From: Paraburkholderia xenovorans LB400
GTDB lineage: Bacteria; Pseudomonadota; Gammaproteobacteria; Burkholderiales; Burkholderiaceae
Assembly (NCBI RefSeq): GCF_000013645.1
Contig: NC_007951.1
Location: 1,798,001 to 1,862,000 of the forward strand
DNA: 64,000 nt
Reading direction: 5' to 3'
The notes beneath the pieces are model-generated. The model had not been told where the DNA came from and did not search any database. It saw nothing but the letters and a program-made list of their open reading frames with translations. This document shows, piece by piece, positions 52,607-61,203 of this stretch. The position numbers and the translations under genes were made by a program. Each line of letters starts with the position of its first letter. Position 1 is the first letter of the stretch.

Positions 52607-53557
52607 ATGCCGAACCTGACCAGGATTTTTGCCGGCGTGCTGATCGCGGTGGCGCTCGTGCTCGGCCTGTTCGCGTGGACGCTGTCGCGCCGCCCGGCGC
52701 CGGTGGCCGTCACGCCCGCCGTGCACGCGAGCTTTCCGGTGGTGGTGGCGACCCGCGCGCTGGCGCCGGGCAAACCCATTACCGTCGACGATTTGCGCAT
52801 CCAGTCGCTGCCCATCAATCCGAACGGCGCCTTCACGGAGCCGGCGCAACTGGCCGGCCGTGTGCCGAACGCGGAGATCGGCGCGGATTCGCCGGTGCTG
52901 GAAAGCCAGTTGTCGTCGGGGCTTGCCGAGCGTGTCGAGGTCGGCGAGCGCGCGCTCGCCGTGCGGGTGGACGAGGGCAATGCGGTCGGCAACCGGTTGC
53001 GGCCGGGCAATTTCGTCGACGTATTTTTCACGCTCAAGCGCGACGGCGGCAGCATGGGTAACGGCGGCGAAATCGACCGGACCCAGGCGCGCTTGCTGAT
53101 GTCGAAAGTGCGCGTGCTTGCATTCGGCAACGCCACCGCGAGCGGCGACAGCGCGGGCGACCCGAACGGCATGGTTCGCACGGCGGTGCTCGCGGTGCCG
53201 GTTGCCGATGTCGATCGTCTGACGCTGGCCGAGAGCGCCGGCCGTCTGATCTTCGCGCTGCGCAATCCGAAGGATACCGAAGTAGTCGATCAAAGCGTGT
53301 TGCCGGCCTATCCGGGCGTGCTGAAGACGGCGGCTCATGCGGGCGCGGCGGAGCCGCTCCAGGATTCCACGCGCGCCGCAGCCGGCGTCGCGCTCGACAC
53401 GTTGTCGGGCAGCGCCAACGCGGGCGGCGCCGGCGCTGCCGCGAGGCTGCCGCCGCTGCCGCGCATGCCGCCGACGCGCGTGGCGGGCAATACCAACAGT
53501 ACAAAGAGCGGTATCGAAGTGATACGGGGTGGGCGCGCCGAGACGGTCGCCTGGTAA
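52607..53557 (+). CDS. cpaB: Flp pilus assembly protein CpaB/RcpC
   Basis: The 316-residue protein has an N-terminal membrane anchor (about residues 7-25, FAGVLIAVALVLGLFAW). A SAF domain follows (about 45-115: VVVATRALAPGKPITVDDL, ESQLSSGLAERV) and then RcpC-type beta-rich segments (ALAVRVDEGNAVGNRLRPGN, VDVFFTLKRD). The C-terminal 70 residues are Ala/Gly/Pro/Arg-rich. It is thought to support secretin function in the periplasm. The gap to tadE is 91 bases. Confidence 0.94.
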   Translation: MPNLTRIFAGVLIAVALVLGLFAWTLSRRPAPVAVTPAVHASFPVVVATRALAPGKPITVDDLRIQSLPINPNGAFTEPAQLAGRVPNAEIGADSPVLESQLSSGLAERVEVGERALAVRVDEGNAVGNRLRPGNFVDVFFTLKRDGGSMGNGGEIDRTQARLLMSKVRVLAFGNATASGDSAGDPNGMVRTAVLAVPVADVDRLTLAESAGRLIFALRNPKDTEVVDQSVLPAYPGVLKTAAHAGAAEPLQDSTRAAAGVALDTLSGSANAGGAGAAARLPPLPRMPPTRVAGNTNSTKSGIEVIRGGRAETVAW

Positions 53558-53599
53558 AGCAGTTTCAGGGAGCGGGCGGCCGGTCGCGTCCATAACTAC

Positions 53600-55015
53600 A
53601 TGACAGAACGGATTTTTGTTTTCCGCAAGGCGGCGTGGCTCGGGGTGGCCTTGCTGGCCGTATCGGCGGCGACTGATGCAGCCGGGCCGGCGCAGCGGGG
53701 GCAAGCCGCGCAAGCGGCGCAGGCGGCTCAAGCCGCCCAGCCGACGCTCGCCGCACCCGCGCAGCGCATCGCCCTGACGGTCGGCGCGCAGCAGCAGCTT
53801 GCGGTTGGCCACACGCTGCAGCGTATCGCGATCGGCGATCCGTCGGTGGCCGATGTGCTGATCATCAAGGGCGACAAGCGCGGCGGCGTGCTGCTGGTCG
53901 GCAAGGCGGCCGGCACGACGAATCTGATGCTGTGGGCGCGCGACCGTGACGCGCCGCTGCAATATACCGTCGACGTGACCACGCCGGCCGCCGCCTCGCT
54001 GCTGGGACCCGATACGCCGGCCGTCAAGGTGCTCGGCGGCACGGCCGTGGTGTCCGGCACGTCCGCGACGATGGAGGCTCACCAGCGCGCCGTGGTCGCG
54101 GCCGAGGGCTCGCTCGGCAAGGACGGCGCGGTATTCGACACTTCGACGGTGGCGAGCCGCGCGGTCGTGCAGGTGGACGTGCGGGTGGTCGAGTTCAGCC
54201 GTTCGGTGCTCAAGGAAGTCGGCTTCAACTTCTTCAAGCAGAACAACGGGTTCACGTTCGGTTCGTTCGCGCCGTCGGCGTTGAGTTCGGTATCGGCGAC
54301 GGCGGGGCAGGCGCCGAGCATGACGGGCGTGACGCCGATTTCCTCGGCGTTCAACCTGATTTTCAACTCCGCCACGCATGGGCTGTTCGCGAACCTGAGC
54401 CTGCTGGAGAGCAACAACCTCGCGCGCGTGCTGGCCGAGCCGACACTCGTGGCGTTGTCCGGTCAGAGCGCGAGCTTCCTCGCCGGCGGCGAAGTGCCGA
54501 TTCCGGTGCCGCAGGCGCTCGGTACGACTTCGATCGAATTCAAGCCGTACGGTATCGGGCTCACGCTCACGCCGACCGTGCTGAGTCCGCAGCGCATCGC
54601 GCTGAAAGTGGCGCCGGAGGCGAGCCAGCTGGACTTCGCCAACGCGGTGACGATCAGCGGCGTGTCGGTGCCCGCGTTCATCACGCGGCGCGCGGACACC
54701 ACCGTCGAACTCGGCGACGGCGAGAGCTTCGTGATCGGCGGGCTGATCGACCGCGAGACGGCTTCGAATGTCTCGAAGGTGCCGTTGCTCGGCGATCTTC
54801 CCGTGATCGGCACGTTCTTCAAACAGTTGAACTATCAGCAGAACGAGAAAGAGCTGGTGATCATCGTGACGCCGCATCTGGTCTCGCCGCTTGCGAAAGG
54901 CGCGACCTTGCCCTCGACGCCGGGCGAGCAGTCCGAGCAGCGCAACGGGCCGGTGTGGCGTTCGCTGATCGGCGGCGTGGCGGCGCGCGATTCGGCGCCG
55001 GGATTTTCGAAGTGA
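53600..55015 (+). CDS. cpaC: outer-membrane secretin CpaC/RcpA
   Basis: The 471-residue protein has a signal peptide (VALLAVSAATDA), an Ala/Gln-rich linker, and a pilus-assembly N-domain (LTVGAQQQLAVGHTLQRIAIGDPSVADVL-like, about 55-120). The secretin core from about 180 onward contains VQVDVRVVEFSRSVLKEVGF, LARVLAEPTLVALSGQSASFLAGGEVPIP and ELVIIVTPHLVSPL. It forms the channel through which the Flp pilus leaves. It is 42 bases after cpaB. Confidence 0.95.
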   Translation: MTERIFVFRKAAWLGVALLAVSAATDAAGPAQRGQAAQAAQAAQAAQPTLAAPAQRIALTVGAQQQLAVGHTLQRIAIGDPSVADVLIIKGDKRGGVLLVGKAAGTTNLMLWARDRDAPLQYTVDVTTPAAASLLGPDTPAVKVLGGTAVVSGTSATMEAHQRAVVAAEGSLGKDGAVFDTSTVASRAVVQVDVRVVEFSRSVLKEVGFNFFKQNNGFTFGSFAPSALSSVSATAGQAPSMTGVTPISSAFNLIFNSATHGLFANLSLLESNNLARVLAEPTLVALSGQSASFLAGGEVPIPVPQALGTTSIEFKPYGIGLTLTPTVLSPQRIALKVAPEASQLDFANAVTISGVSVPAFITRRADTTVELGDGESFVIGGLIDRETASNVSKVPLLGDLPVIGTFFKQLNYQQNEKELVIIVTPHLVSPLAKGATLPSTPGEQSEQRNGPVWRSLIGGVAARDSAPGFSK

Positions 55016-55060
55016 AGCCGGCAGGCGCTGTCGCGGCGCACCGGGTGAATACAGGCGTGA

Positions 55061-55095
55061 GCCGGCGTGCGTGCGAACCGCGCGCGCACGCCGGC
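55061..55095 (+). other. strong hairpin between cpaC and cpaE
   Basis: GCCGGCGTGCG (55061-55071) pairs with CGCACGCCGGC (55085-55095); with further pairs including one G-U the stem reaches 15 bp, loop AACCG. No T run follows. It may protect or process the polycistronic tad mRNA. Confidence 0.6.
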
Positions 55096-55147
55096 AGGCA
55101 GTACGACGCGGGGGCGTTGCCGCCCATGCCGCATAAGGAAGTCCAAT

Positions 55148-56389
55148 ATGAACGCGAGAACGCATTCATTGACTGAACGGGCGGTCACCGACTATTTCGT
55201 GTTCGCGTCGCTGACCGACGAACACGTGCATTGGCTCGCCGATACGCTGGTGGCGGCCGGTGTGGTCGAAACGGCCACGCTCGATCCTTCGATGCTGACG
55301 CAGCGCATCGCGACGCTCAATCCGTCGCTGGTGTTCGTCGATTTTTCCTGCGGCCGCGCCGCGGCGGCGAGCGCTGCCGCGAGCGCGGTGCGCGCCGCCT
55401 ATCCGGGCATGCAGATCGTCGCGCTGGGTTCGCTCGCCGAGCCCGAAAGCGCGCTGGCCGCGTTGCGTGCCGGCGTGCGCGATTTCATCGATCTGTCGGC
55501 GCCCCGCGAAGACGCGCTGCGGATCACGCGCCAGGTGCTCGACAACCTCGTCGAGCCGGTCAGCCGGCATGGCCATGTCACGGCGCTGCTGGGCGCGCGC
55601 GTCGGCATGGGCGTAAGCACGCTGGCCGCGAACCTCTCGGTGATGCTGCAGCGGCGCGACGTCGCGCAGGGCAGGCAAGCCGCCTTGCTCGATCTCGGCC
55701 TGCCGGCCGGCGACGCCTCGCTGCTCCTGAATACGCGCAGCGAATTCAGTTTCGTCGAAGCCGTGCGCAATCTGCGCCGCTTCGACCAGACCTTCGTGCA
55801 TACGGCGCTGTCGCATCACGCGAGCGGCCTCGCGCTCACCACGCTGCCGCCGAACCTGGCCGATATGCGCGAGGTCTCGTATTCGTCGTCGATCGGTTTG
55901 CTGACTCGCCTGCGCGCGTTTTTCGACCAGCAGATCATCGATCTCGGCGGCTTCACGAATGGCGAGTTCATCGCCCATGTCGTGCAGGCCGCGGACGAAA
56001 CCTGGCTGCTGTGCGATCAGGGCGTGGCCTCGATCGTATCGGCCGTCGGCGTGCTCGACGCGCTGCGCGAAGAAGGCGTGGACACCGCCAATGTGCGGCT
56101 GATCGTCAACAAGTTCGACGCGGATCTCGGCCTCGCTCCCGCGCAGATCGCGCAGCGTCTGGATATTGCGTTGCTCGGGACCTTGCCCGAGCGGCGTATC
56201 GCGCTCGGGCAGGCGGCCAATCAAGGGCATCTGCTGGTCGACGTCGCCGCGCGCGACCCGTATGTGCGCGCGCTCGAGCCGTTGATCGCGCGGCTCGGCG
56301 GCGCGCAGCGCGCCGTGGCGCAGGCACGCGGCAAGGCGGCATTCGGCGCGCTCAGGCGCCTCATTCCAACCACTCACAAGCGGTCATAG
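55148..56389 (+). CDS. cpaE: pilus localisation ATPase-like protein CpaE/TadZ
   Basis: The 413-residue protein has a receiver-like N-terminal domain (about 15-130: YFVFASLTDEHVHWLADTL, PSLVFVDFSCG) and a MinD/ParA-like domain from about 140. The nucleotide loop reads GARVGMGVST (about 149-158) rather than KGGxGKT/S: both the signature Lys and the P-loop Lys are missing. TadZ proteins are known for atypical Walker A motifs, but ATP hydrolysis is doubtful here. TadZ places the Tad machine in the cell. AAGGA precedes the chosen ATG; frame is open 27 codons upstream without support. Confidence 0.92.
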   Translation: MNARTHSLTERAVTDYFVFASLTDEHVHWLADTLVAAGVVETATLDPSMLTQRIATLNPSLVFVDFSCGRAAAASAAASAVRAAYPGMQIVALGSLAEPESALAALRAGVRDFIDLSAPREDALRITRQVLDNLVEPVSRHGHVTALLGARVGMGVSTLAANLSVMLQRRDVAQGRQAALLDLGLPAGDASLLLNTRSEFSFVEAVRNLRRFDQTFVHTALSHHASGLALTTLPPNLADMREVSYSSSIGLLTRLRAFFDQQIIDLGGFTNGEFIAHVVQAADETWLLCDQGVASIVSAVGVLDALREEGVDTANVRLIVNKFDADLGLAPAQIAQRLDIALLGTLPERRIALGQAANQGHLLVDVAARDPYVRALEPLIARLGGAQRAVAQARGKAAFGALRRLIPTTHKRS

Positions 56390-56392
56390 ACG

Positions 56393-57802
56393 ATGGCAAA
56401 AGACATCGAATTTGCCGACGACGCGCCTTCGTTCGCGCATAGCCAGCAGTTCCAGGATATCAAGAACGCTGCGCACGAACATCTGCTCACGCGTATCGAA
56501 GAACTCGGCTCCGAGTTCGGCCGCTGGTCGCGTAACGCGATCAACCAGTTCGTCGATCTGGAGATGGACAGCTTCGTCAGGCTGCGCCGGATACCGATCA
56601 ACGAGAGCGAGGTGCGCCTGATCGCCGAGGCGCTGACCAAGGAGCTCGCGGGCTTCGGTCCGATCGAGGATCTGCTCGCCGATCCGGCCGTCGAAGATAT
56701 TCTGATCAACGGCTACAACGACGTGTACGTGTCGCGCCACGGCATTCTGACGCGCATTCAGGTGCGCTTTGCCGACAACGCGCATCTGCTGCGGATCGTG
56801 CGGCGCATTCTCGCGCCGATCGGCCGGCGTCTGGACGAATCGAACCCGATGGTCGATGCGCGTCTGCCGAACGGCGGCCGCGTGAACGTGGTGATCGAGC
56901 CGCTCTCGATCGACGGGCCGATCGTCTCGATCCGCAAATTCCGCAAAGATCCGATGCGGCCCGACGATCTGCTCGGCAACGGCACCTACAGCCCGGAAAT
57001 CGGCGCGTTGCTCGAAGCCGCGGTGGCGGCGCGCTGCAACGTGCTGGTGTCGGGCGGCACGAGTTCGGGCAAGACCTCGCTTCTCAATGCGCTGGCGTTT
57101 CACATTCCCGAGGCGGAACGCGTCGTGACCATCGAGGACACGGCGGAGCTTTCGCTGAACCATCCGCACGTGGTGCGGCTGGAAAGCCGGCCGGGCGGCT
57201 TCGACGGCGCGGGCGTCGTGACGATTCGCGACCTGCTGCGCAATACCTTGCGGATGCGGCCGGACCGCATCATCGTCGGCGAAGTGCGCGGCGGCGAGGT
57301 GCTCGAAATGCTGCAGGCGATGAACACCGGCCACGACGGTTCGATGGGCACCGTGCACGCCAGCTCGCCGCGCGAATGTCTGTACCGGCTCGAAATGCTG
57401 GCGGGCTTCGCGGGCTTTCAGGGCACCGAGTCGAGCCTGCGCCGCCAGATCGCCAATGCGATCGACTTCATCGTGCAGATTGGCCGGCTCTCCAACGGGC
57501 GCCGGCGCATTCTGTCGATCACGGAAGTGACGGGGCTGTCGGACAACATCATCGCCACTCAGGAGTTGTATCGCTACGAGCCGATCCTGAATGCCGATGG
57601 CGACGAACTCGACAACTGGGTTTCGCTCGGCATTCATCCGCACTCGCCGAAGCTGGCGCGCTTCCGCCAGGCGCTCGGCGGCGGGGCCGGCAATGCGTTC
57701 GGCAATGCGGGTTTCGGCGGCGGTTTCGGTGGTTCGGGCGGTGGTGGCTTCGGCGGTTCGGGCGGTGGTGGCGGCGGGTTTGGCGGAGGCTTCAATGTCT
57801 AG
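56393..57802 (+). CDS. cpaF: Tad pilus secretion ATPase CpaF/TadA
   Basis: The 469-residue hexameric ATPase energises pilus extension (and probably retraction). The N-terminal helical part includes [44 protein letters not shown] opens the core. Walker A is [11 protein letters not shown] near residue 220, an Asp box TIEDTAELS, Walker [15 protein letters not shown], and a His box [12 protein letters not shown]. The last 45 residues are almost all Gly, Phe and Ser ([15 protein letters not shown]), an unusual tail for the family. It overlaps tadB by 8 bases. Confidence 0.96.
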   Translation: MAKDIEFADDAPSFAHSQQFQDIKNAAHEHLLTRIEELGSEFGRWSRNAINQFVDLEMDSFVRLRRIPINESEVRLIAEALTKELAGFGPIEDLLADPAVEDILINGYNDVYVSRHGILTRIQVRFADNAHLLRIVRRILAPIGRRLDESNPMVDARLPNGGRVNVVIEPLSIDGPIVSIRKFRKDPMRPDDLLGNGTYSPEIGALLEAAVAARCNVLVSGGTSSGKTSLLNALAFHIPEAERVVTIEDTAELSLNHPHVVRLESRPGGFDGAGVVTIRDLLRNTLRMRPDRIIVGEVRGGEVLEMLQAMNTGHDGSMGTVHASSPRECLYRLEMLAGFAGFQGTESSLRRQIANAIDFIVQIGRLSNGRRRILSITEVTGLSDNIIATQELYRYEPILNADGDELDNWVSLGIHPHSPKLARFRQALGGGAGNAFGNAGFGGGFGGSGGGGFGGSGGGGGGFGGGFNV

Positions 57803-58874
57803 CGCGGTTCTGGTCTTCGCGGCGCTTGCGCTGCTCTGCGCGGCGCTTGCATTGCTGCTCTGGCAGCGCAGCGCGCAACGCAAAGGCCAGGTGAGCGCGG
57901 AACGCTATATCGACAGCCGCGTGGCGTCTTCTGGTGGCGGCGCCTTTGGCGTTGCTTCCGCCATGCCGGCCGGCGCTGGCGTCGTCGGCGGCGGTGCGGG
58001 CAGCGTGGGCAGCGGCCCGGCAAGCGGCGCGCGCGCCACGCCCGCGCGCGCCGCCACGACGCACGCCGTGATTGCACCGCAGGCGCCGCCTGCGGATGCC
58101 GGCTGGCTCGCCTATTGGCGTTATCTGCAGGCGCGCGCGCGCTTCATGGTGCGGCATGCGTTGGCGCGTGCGGGCATTGCCAATGCAAAAGGGCCCGCCG
58201 CGCTGGCGGGCACGCTGGTGTTGCTGCTGTGCGGCTGGGCCGCGCTGGTCGGCGGCGCGCTCGCGGCCGGCGTTGCGTTGTGCGCCTGCGTGATGTTCTT
58301 CTATTTTCTGCTGACGCTGCGCGTGAACAAACGCCGCCAGCAAATCGTGCGGCAGTTGCCGCTGTTTCTCGACGGCATCGTGCGTCTGATCACGCTCGGC
58401 AACAGCGTGCCCGCGGCCTTTCAGGCCGCGCTGCAAACGACCGAGGCGCCGTTGCGCGAATGCCTCGACTACGTGTCGCGGATGCTGCGCACCGGCGTCG
58501 AAATCGACCGTGCGCTTTCCCAGGTCGCGCTGATCTACGGCGTGCGCGAACTCGAACTGGTGGGCGCCGTGCTGCGCCTGTCGGTCAAATACGGCGGCCG
58601 CGCCGACGTGATGCTCGAACGGATGGCTTCGTTCATGCGCGACCTCGAACACGCCGAGCGCGAACTGGTGGCGATGTCGGCGGAAACGCGGTTGTCGTCC
58701 TGGGTGCTGGCCATGCTGCCGGTGGGCATCGGCGGTTTTCTGATCCTCTCCAATCCTAAGTATTTCGCTTCGATGTGGTTCGATCCGACCGGCCGGCAAC
58801 TCGTCTATCTGGCGTTTGCTTTGCAACTGGGTGGGGCATATCTGCTCTATCGCCTTGCGAACCTGAGGAATTGA
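57795..58874 (+). CDS. tadB: Tad inner-membrane platform protein TadB
   Basis: The 359-residue T2SSF-domain protein starts at the ATG overlapping the cpaF stop, giving [22 protein letters not shown] as first membrane helix. An Ala/Gly-rich linker follows (about 45-95), then membrane segments near 125-165. The T2SSF domain shows RQLPLFLDGIVRLITLGNSVPAAFQAAL and two C-terminal helices (VLAMLPVGIGGFLILS; LVYLAFALQLGGAYLLY). TadB and TadC form the platform on which CpaF acts. tadC starts one base after the stop. Confidence 0.94.
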   Translation: MSSAVLVFAALALLCAALALLLWQRSAQRKGQVSAERYIDSRVASSGGGAFGVASAMPAGAGVVGGGAGSVGSGPASGARATPARAATTHAVIAPQAPPADAGWLAYWRYLQARARFMVRHALARAGIANAKGPAALAGTLVLLLCGWAALVGGALAAGVALCACVMFFYFLLTLRVNKRRQQIVRQLPLFLDGIVRLITLGNSVPAAFQAALQTTEAPLRECLDYVSRMLRTGVEIDRALSQVALIYGVRELELVGAVLRLSVKYGGRADVMLERMASFMRDLEHAERELVAMSAETRLSSWVLAMLPVGIGGFLILSNPKYFASMWFDPTGRQLVYLAFALQLGGAYLLYRLANLRN

Positions 58875-58875
58875 C

Positions 58876-59889
58876 ATGCAGACCCAACAACTCGTCGCGC
58901 TCGCGCTCGCTCTGGCCGCGCTCGGTTTGCTGCTGATCGCCGGACTGGTGCTGGCGCGCATGGCCGCCGCGCGGCGCAGCGAACGCACGCTGCGCCACGC
59001 GCTCGACGAGCGCGCGCTGCAAAGCGCGGCGCTCGCCGCCGCCGCGGCGGCACGCGGCGCAGAAGGCGCGCAGGGTGGCGCAAAGCGTGCCACGCGGCAC
59101 GCACCGCCCACGGGTCTCAAAGGTCTGCTGGAGCGCTTCGCGCACACCGGGATTCGCTGGCTCGACACGCCGTTCGGCCGCCAGATCGTCGCCGAAGAAG
59201 ATCGCCGGCTGCTCGAACAATGCGGTTTCGTGGATACGCGCACGCGCGGCCTCTTTCTGGTGGCGCGGCTCGCAGGTGCGATGGTGTTGCCCGTGCTGGC
59301 CGGCATGCTTACGCGCGGTCAGTTCGAGGGCTCGCGGTATGTGGCGCTGGTGATCATCGCCGCGATGGCGGGCTTCATGCTGCCGAAATTCGTGCTGCGG
59401 CGGCGTGCCGGCAAGCGCCGCAACGGCGTGGTCGACGAATTGCCGTTGCTGGTCGATCTGCTGCGGCTTCTGCAAGGCGTGGGTTTGTCGCTCGATCAGA
59501 GCTTGCAGGTGGTGGTCAACGACTTTCGCGGCATGCTGCCGGTGCTCGCCGGCGAGCTGGAAATCGCCCAGCGTCAGTTCACTGCCGGCCGCACGCGCGA
59601 GCAGTCGCTGAACCGGCTCGCAACGAGTTACGACAACGAGGATCTGCGCGCGGTTATGCGTTTGCTGGTGCAGGTGGACCGGCACGGCGGCGCCGTGCAG
59701 GAACCGCTCAAGCAGTTCGGCGACCGTCTGCGCGAAACGCGCCGCGCAATGTTGCGCGAACGCATTGGCCGGCTCGCCGTGAAGATGACGGGCGTGATGA
59801 TCGTCACGTTGCTGCCCGCGTTGATGATCGTCACGGCCGGCCCCGGCGTGCTGGCTGTCCAGCATTCGCTGGGCGCGGCGAAGCACTGA
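58876..59889 (+). CDS. tadC: Tad inner-membrane platform protein TadC
   Basis: The 337-residue T2SSF-domain protein has an N-terminal helix (LVALALALAALGLLLIAGLVL), an Ala-rich linker, two helices near 130-170, the domain NGVVDELPLLVDLLRLLQGVG...SLDQSLQVVVNDF, and a C-terminal hydrophobic segment (VKMTGVMIVTLLPALMIVTAG). It is the partner of TadB. Adjacent spacing suggests translational coupling with tadB and tadD. Confidence 0.94.
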   Translation: MQTQQLVALALALAALGLLLIAGLVLARMAAARRSERTLRHALDERALQSAALAAAAAARGAEGAQGGAKRATRHAPPTGLKGLLERFAHTGIRWLDTPFGRQIVAEEDRRLLEQCGFVDTRTRGLFLVARLAGAMVLPVLAGMLTRGQFEGSRYVALVIIAAMAGFMLPKFVLRRRAGKRRNGVVDELPLLVDLLRLLQGVGLSLDQSLQVVVNDFRGMLPVLAGELEIAQRQFTAGRTREQSLNRLATSYDNEDLRAVMRLLVQVDRHGGAVQEPLKQFGDRLRETRRAMLRERIGRLAVKMTGVMIVTLLPALMIVTAGPGVLAVQHSLGAAKH

Positions 59890-59898
59890 GGATTTGCC

Positions 59899-60753
59899 AT
59901 GACTCACACTCTCCCGTTCGATTCCGTCAAACATGGCGCGCGCTGCGCCGCCGTGCTGGCCTTGCTGGCGCTGCTCGGCGCGTGCGCGTCCAGAGACCTG
60001 ACGGGCTACGGCGTCGGCCCGCAGGCCGAGCGTGCCGTGCTGGCCCAGCAGGCCAACAAGGATCCCGCGCCGGACACGCCCGGCATGTACCTCGGCCTGA
60101 TCGACCAGATGCAATCGCAAGGACTGTACTTCGCTTCGCTCGCGCATATCGATGCGTACGACAAGCAGTACGGCGCGAGCCCCGACTCGATCCTGCTGCG
60201 CGCCGACGCGCTGCGCATGACCGGGCAGCCGGCCGCCGCCGCGGCCGCGTACGGAGAACTATTGAAGACGCCGCTCGCCACGCGCGGCTATCGCGGCCTC
60301 GGTCTGATCGCCGGCGCGGCCGGCGACTTCGCGCGTGCCGCGCAGGCGTTGCAGCAGGCCGCGCAGCTCGCGCCGACCGACGCGGCAACGCTGTCGGACC
60401 TCGGCTACGCAAGGCTGCGCGACGGCGACGTGGACGGCGCACGCGTGCCGCTCATGAAAGCGGCCGAACTCGACCAGAGCAATCCGAAGATCGTCAGCAA
60501 CCTCGTGCTCTATCTGCTCGCGAGCGGCGACCAGGCGCAGGCGCTGGCGGTGATGAACCAGCAGAAGCTCGCACCGGACGTGCGCGCCGCGATTCGCAGC
60601 GATGCGGCGAAGGTGGCCGCGGCAGGACGTGCGCAGGCACACGGCGCGCCGGCGCAACAGCAATCGGGCGCGGGGGGCACGGGCACGCGCACGGTCGCGA
60701 GCGCGCAGGGCATCGAGCCCGCGCCGCGCCTGTTGCAGCGTTTCTCGCAATGA
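59899..60753 (+). CDS. tadD: TPR lipoprotein TadD
   Basis: The 284-residue protein has a lipoprotein signal peptide ending LLGAC (Cys29). TPR-like helices occupy about 60-240 (GMYLGLIDQMQSQGLYFASLAHIDAYDKQYG, PDSILLRADALRMTGQPAAAAAAY, TLSDLGYARLRDGDVDGARVPL). The tail is Gln/Gly/Ala-rich. TadD is the pilotin-like lipoprotein that helps the secretin assemble. It is 9 bases after tadC. Confidence 0.94.
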   Translation: MTHTLPFDSVKHGARCAAVLALLALLGACASRDLTGYGVGPQAERAVLAQQANKDPAPDTPGMYLGLIDQMQSQGLYFASLAHIDAYDKQYGASPDSILLRADALRMTGQPAAAAAAYGELLKTPLATRGYRGLGLIAGAAGDFARAAQALQQAAQLAPTDAATLSDLGYARLRDGDVDGARVPLMKAAELDQSNPKIVSNLVLYLLASGDQAQALAVMNQQKLAPDVRAAIRSDAAKVAAAGRAQAHGAPAQQQSGAGGTGTRTVASAQGIEPAPRLLQRFSQ

Positions 60754-60800
60754 GCGCGCCGCGACTTCGGGCTGATGCATCAGGCAATCTTGGAGCAACG

Positions 60801-61202
60801 ATGAAAAACAGAATCACGAAGCGGGGTTGGCGGGCGTCGATGCCGGCCCGGTGGCTGGCCATGACCGCGGCGGCCGGCGTGCTGCTGGGCGCCTCCGTCT
60901 GCACGATGGCGCAGACGGACGAATCGGCGCAGCCGGTTCAGGCCGCGCAGCCGGCGGTACGCGCCAGCGAAGTGGGTCATGCGACCCGCGCATGGCTCGA
61001 CCTGCAGAGCAGCAATGCGCAAGCCGCGCCGGCGCTGCCGACGCTCGGCGCCGAAGCCGGGCTGGCCTATCGCCGCTACATGGAGTCGTTCAAGAGCAAG
61101 ATTCCCGATCTGTACGGTTCCGCATTAAACGCCGGCAACGGCGGCAGCGGCGCGATGGCCGTCAACAGCGAGCTTGGCGGAAGCGGCGGCGGATCGAACT
61201 GA
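60801..61202 (+). CDS. exported DUF3613-like protein
   Basis: The 133-residue protein has a signal peptide (ARWLAMTAAAGVLLGASVCTMA, cleavage near residue 37). A short conserved segment follows: ASEVGHATRAWLDLQSSNAQAAP, GLAYRRYMESFKSKIPDLYGS, the region that defines DUF3613-type proteins of Tad clusters. The tail is Gly/Ser/Asn-rich. The ATG at 60801 with GGAG upstream is favoured; an alternative ATG overlapping the tadD stop (60750) would add 17 residues. Role unknown; its place between tadD and tadG implies pilus biogenesis. Confidence 0.82.
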   Translation: MKNRITKRGWRASMPARWLAMTAAAGVLLGASVCTMAQTDESAQPVQAAQPAVRASEVGHATRAWLDLQSSNAQAAPALPTLGAEAGLAYRRYMESFKSKIPDLYGSALNAGNGGSGAMAVNSELGGSGGGSN

Positions 61203-61203
61203 C

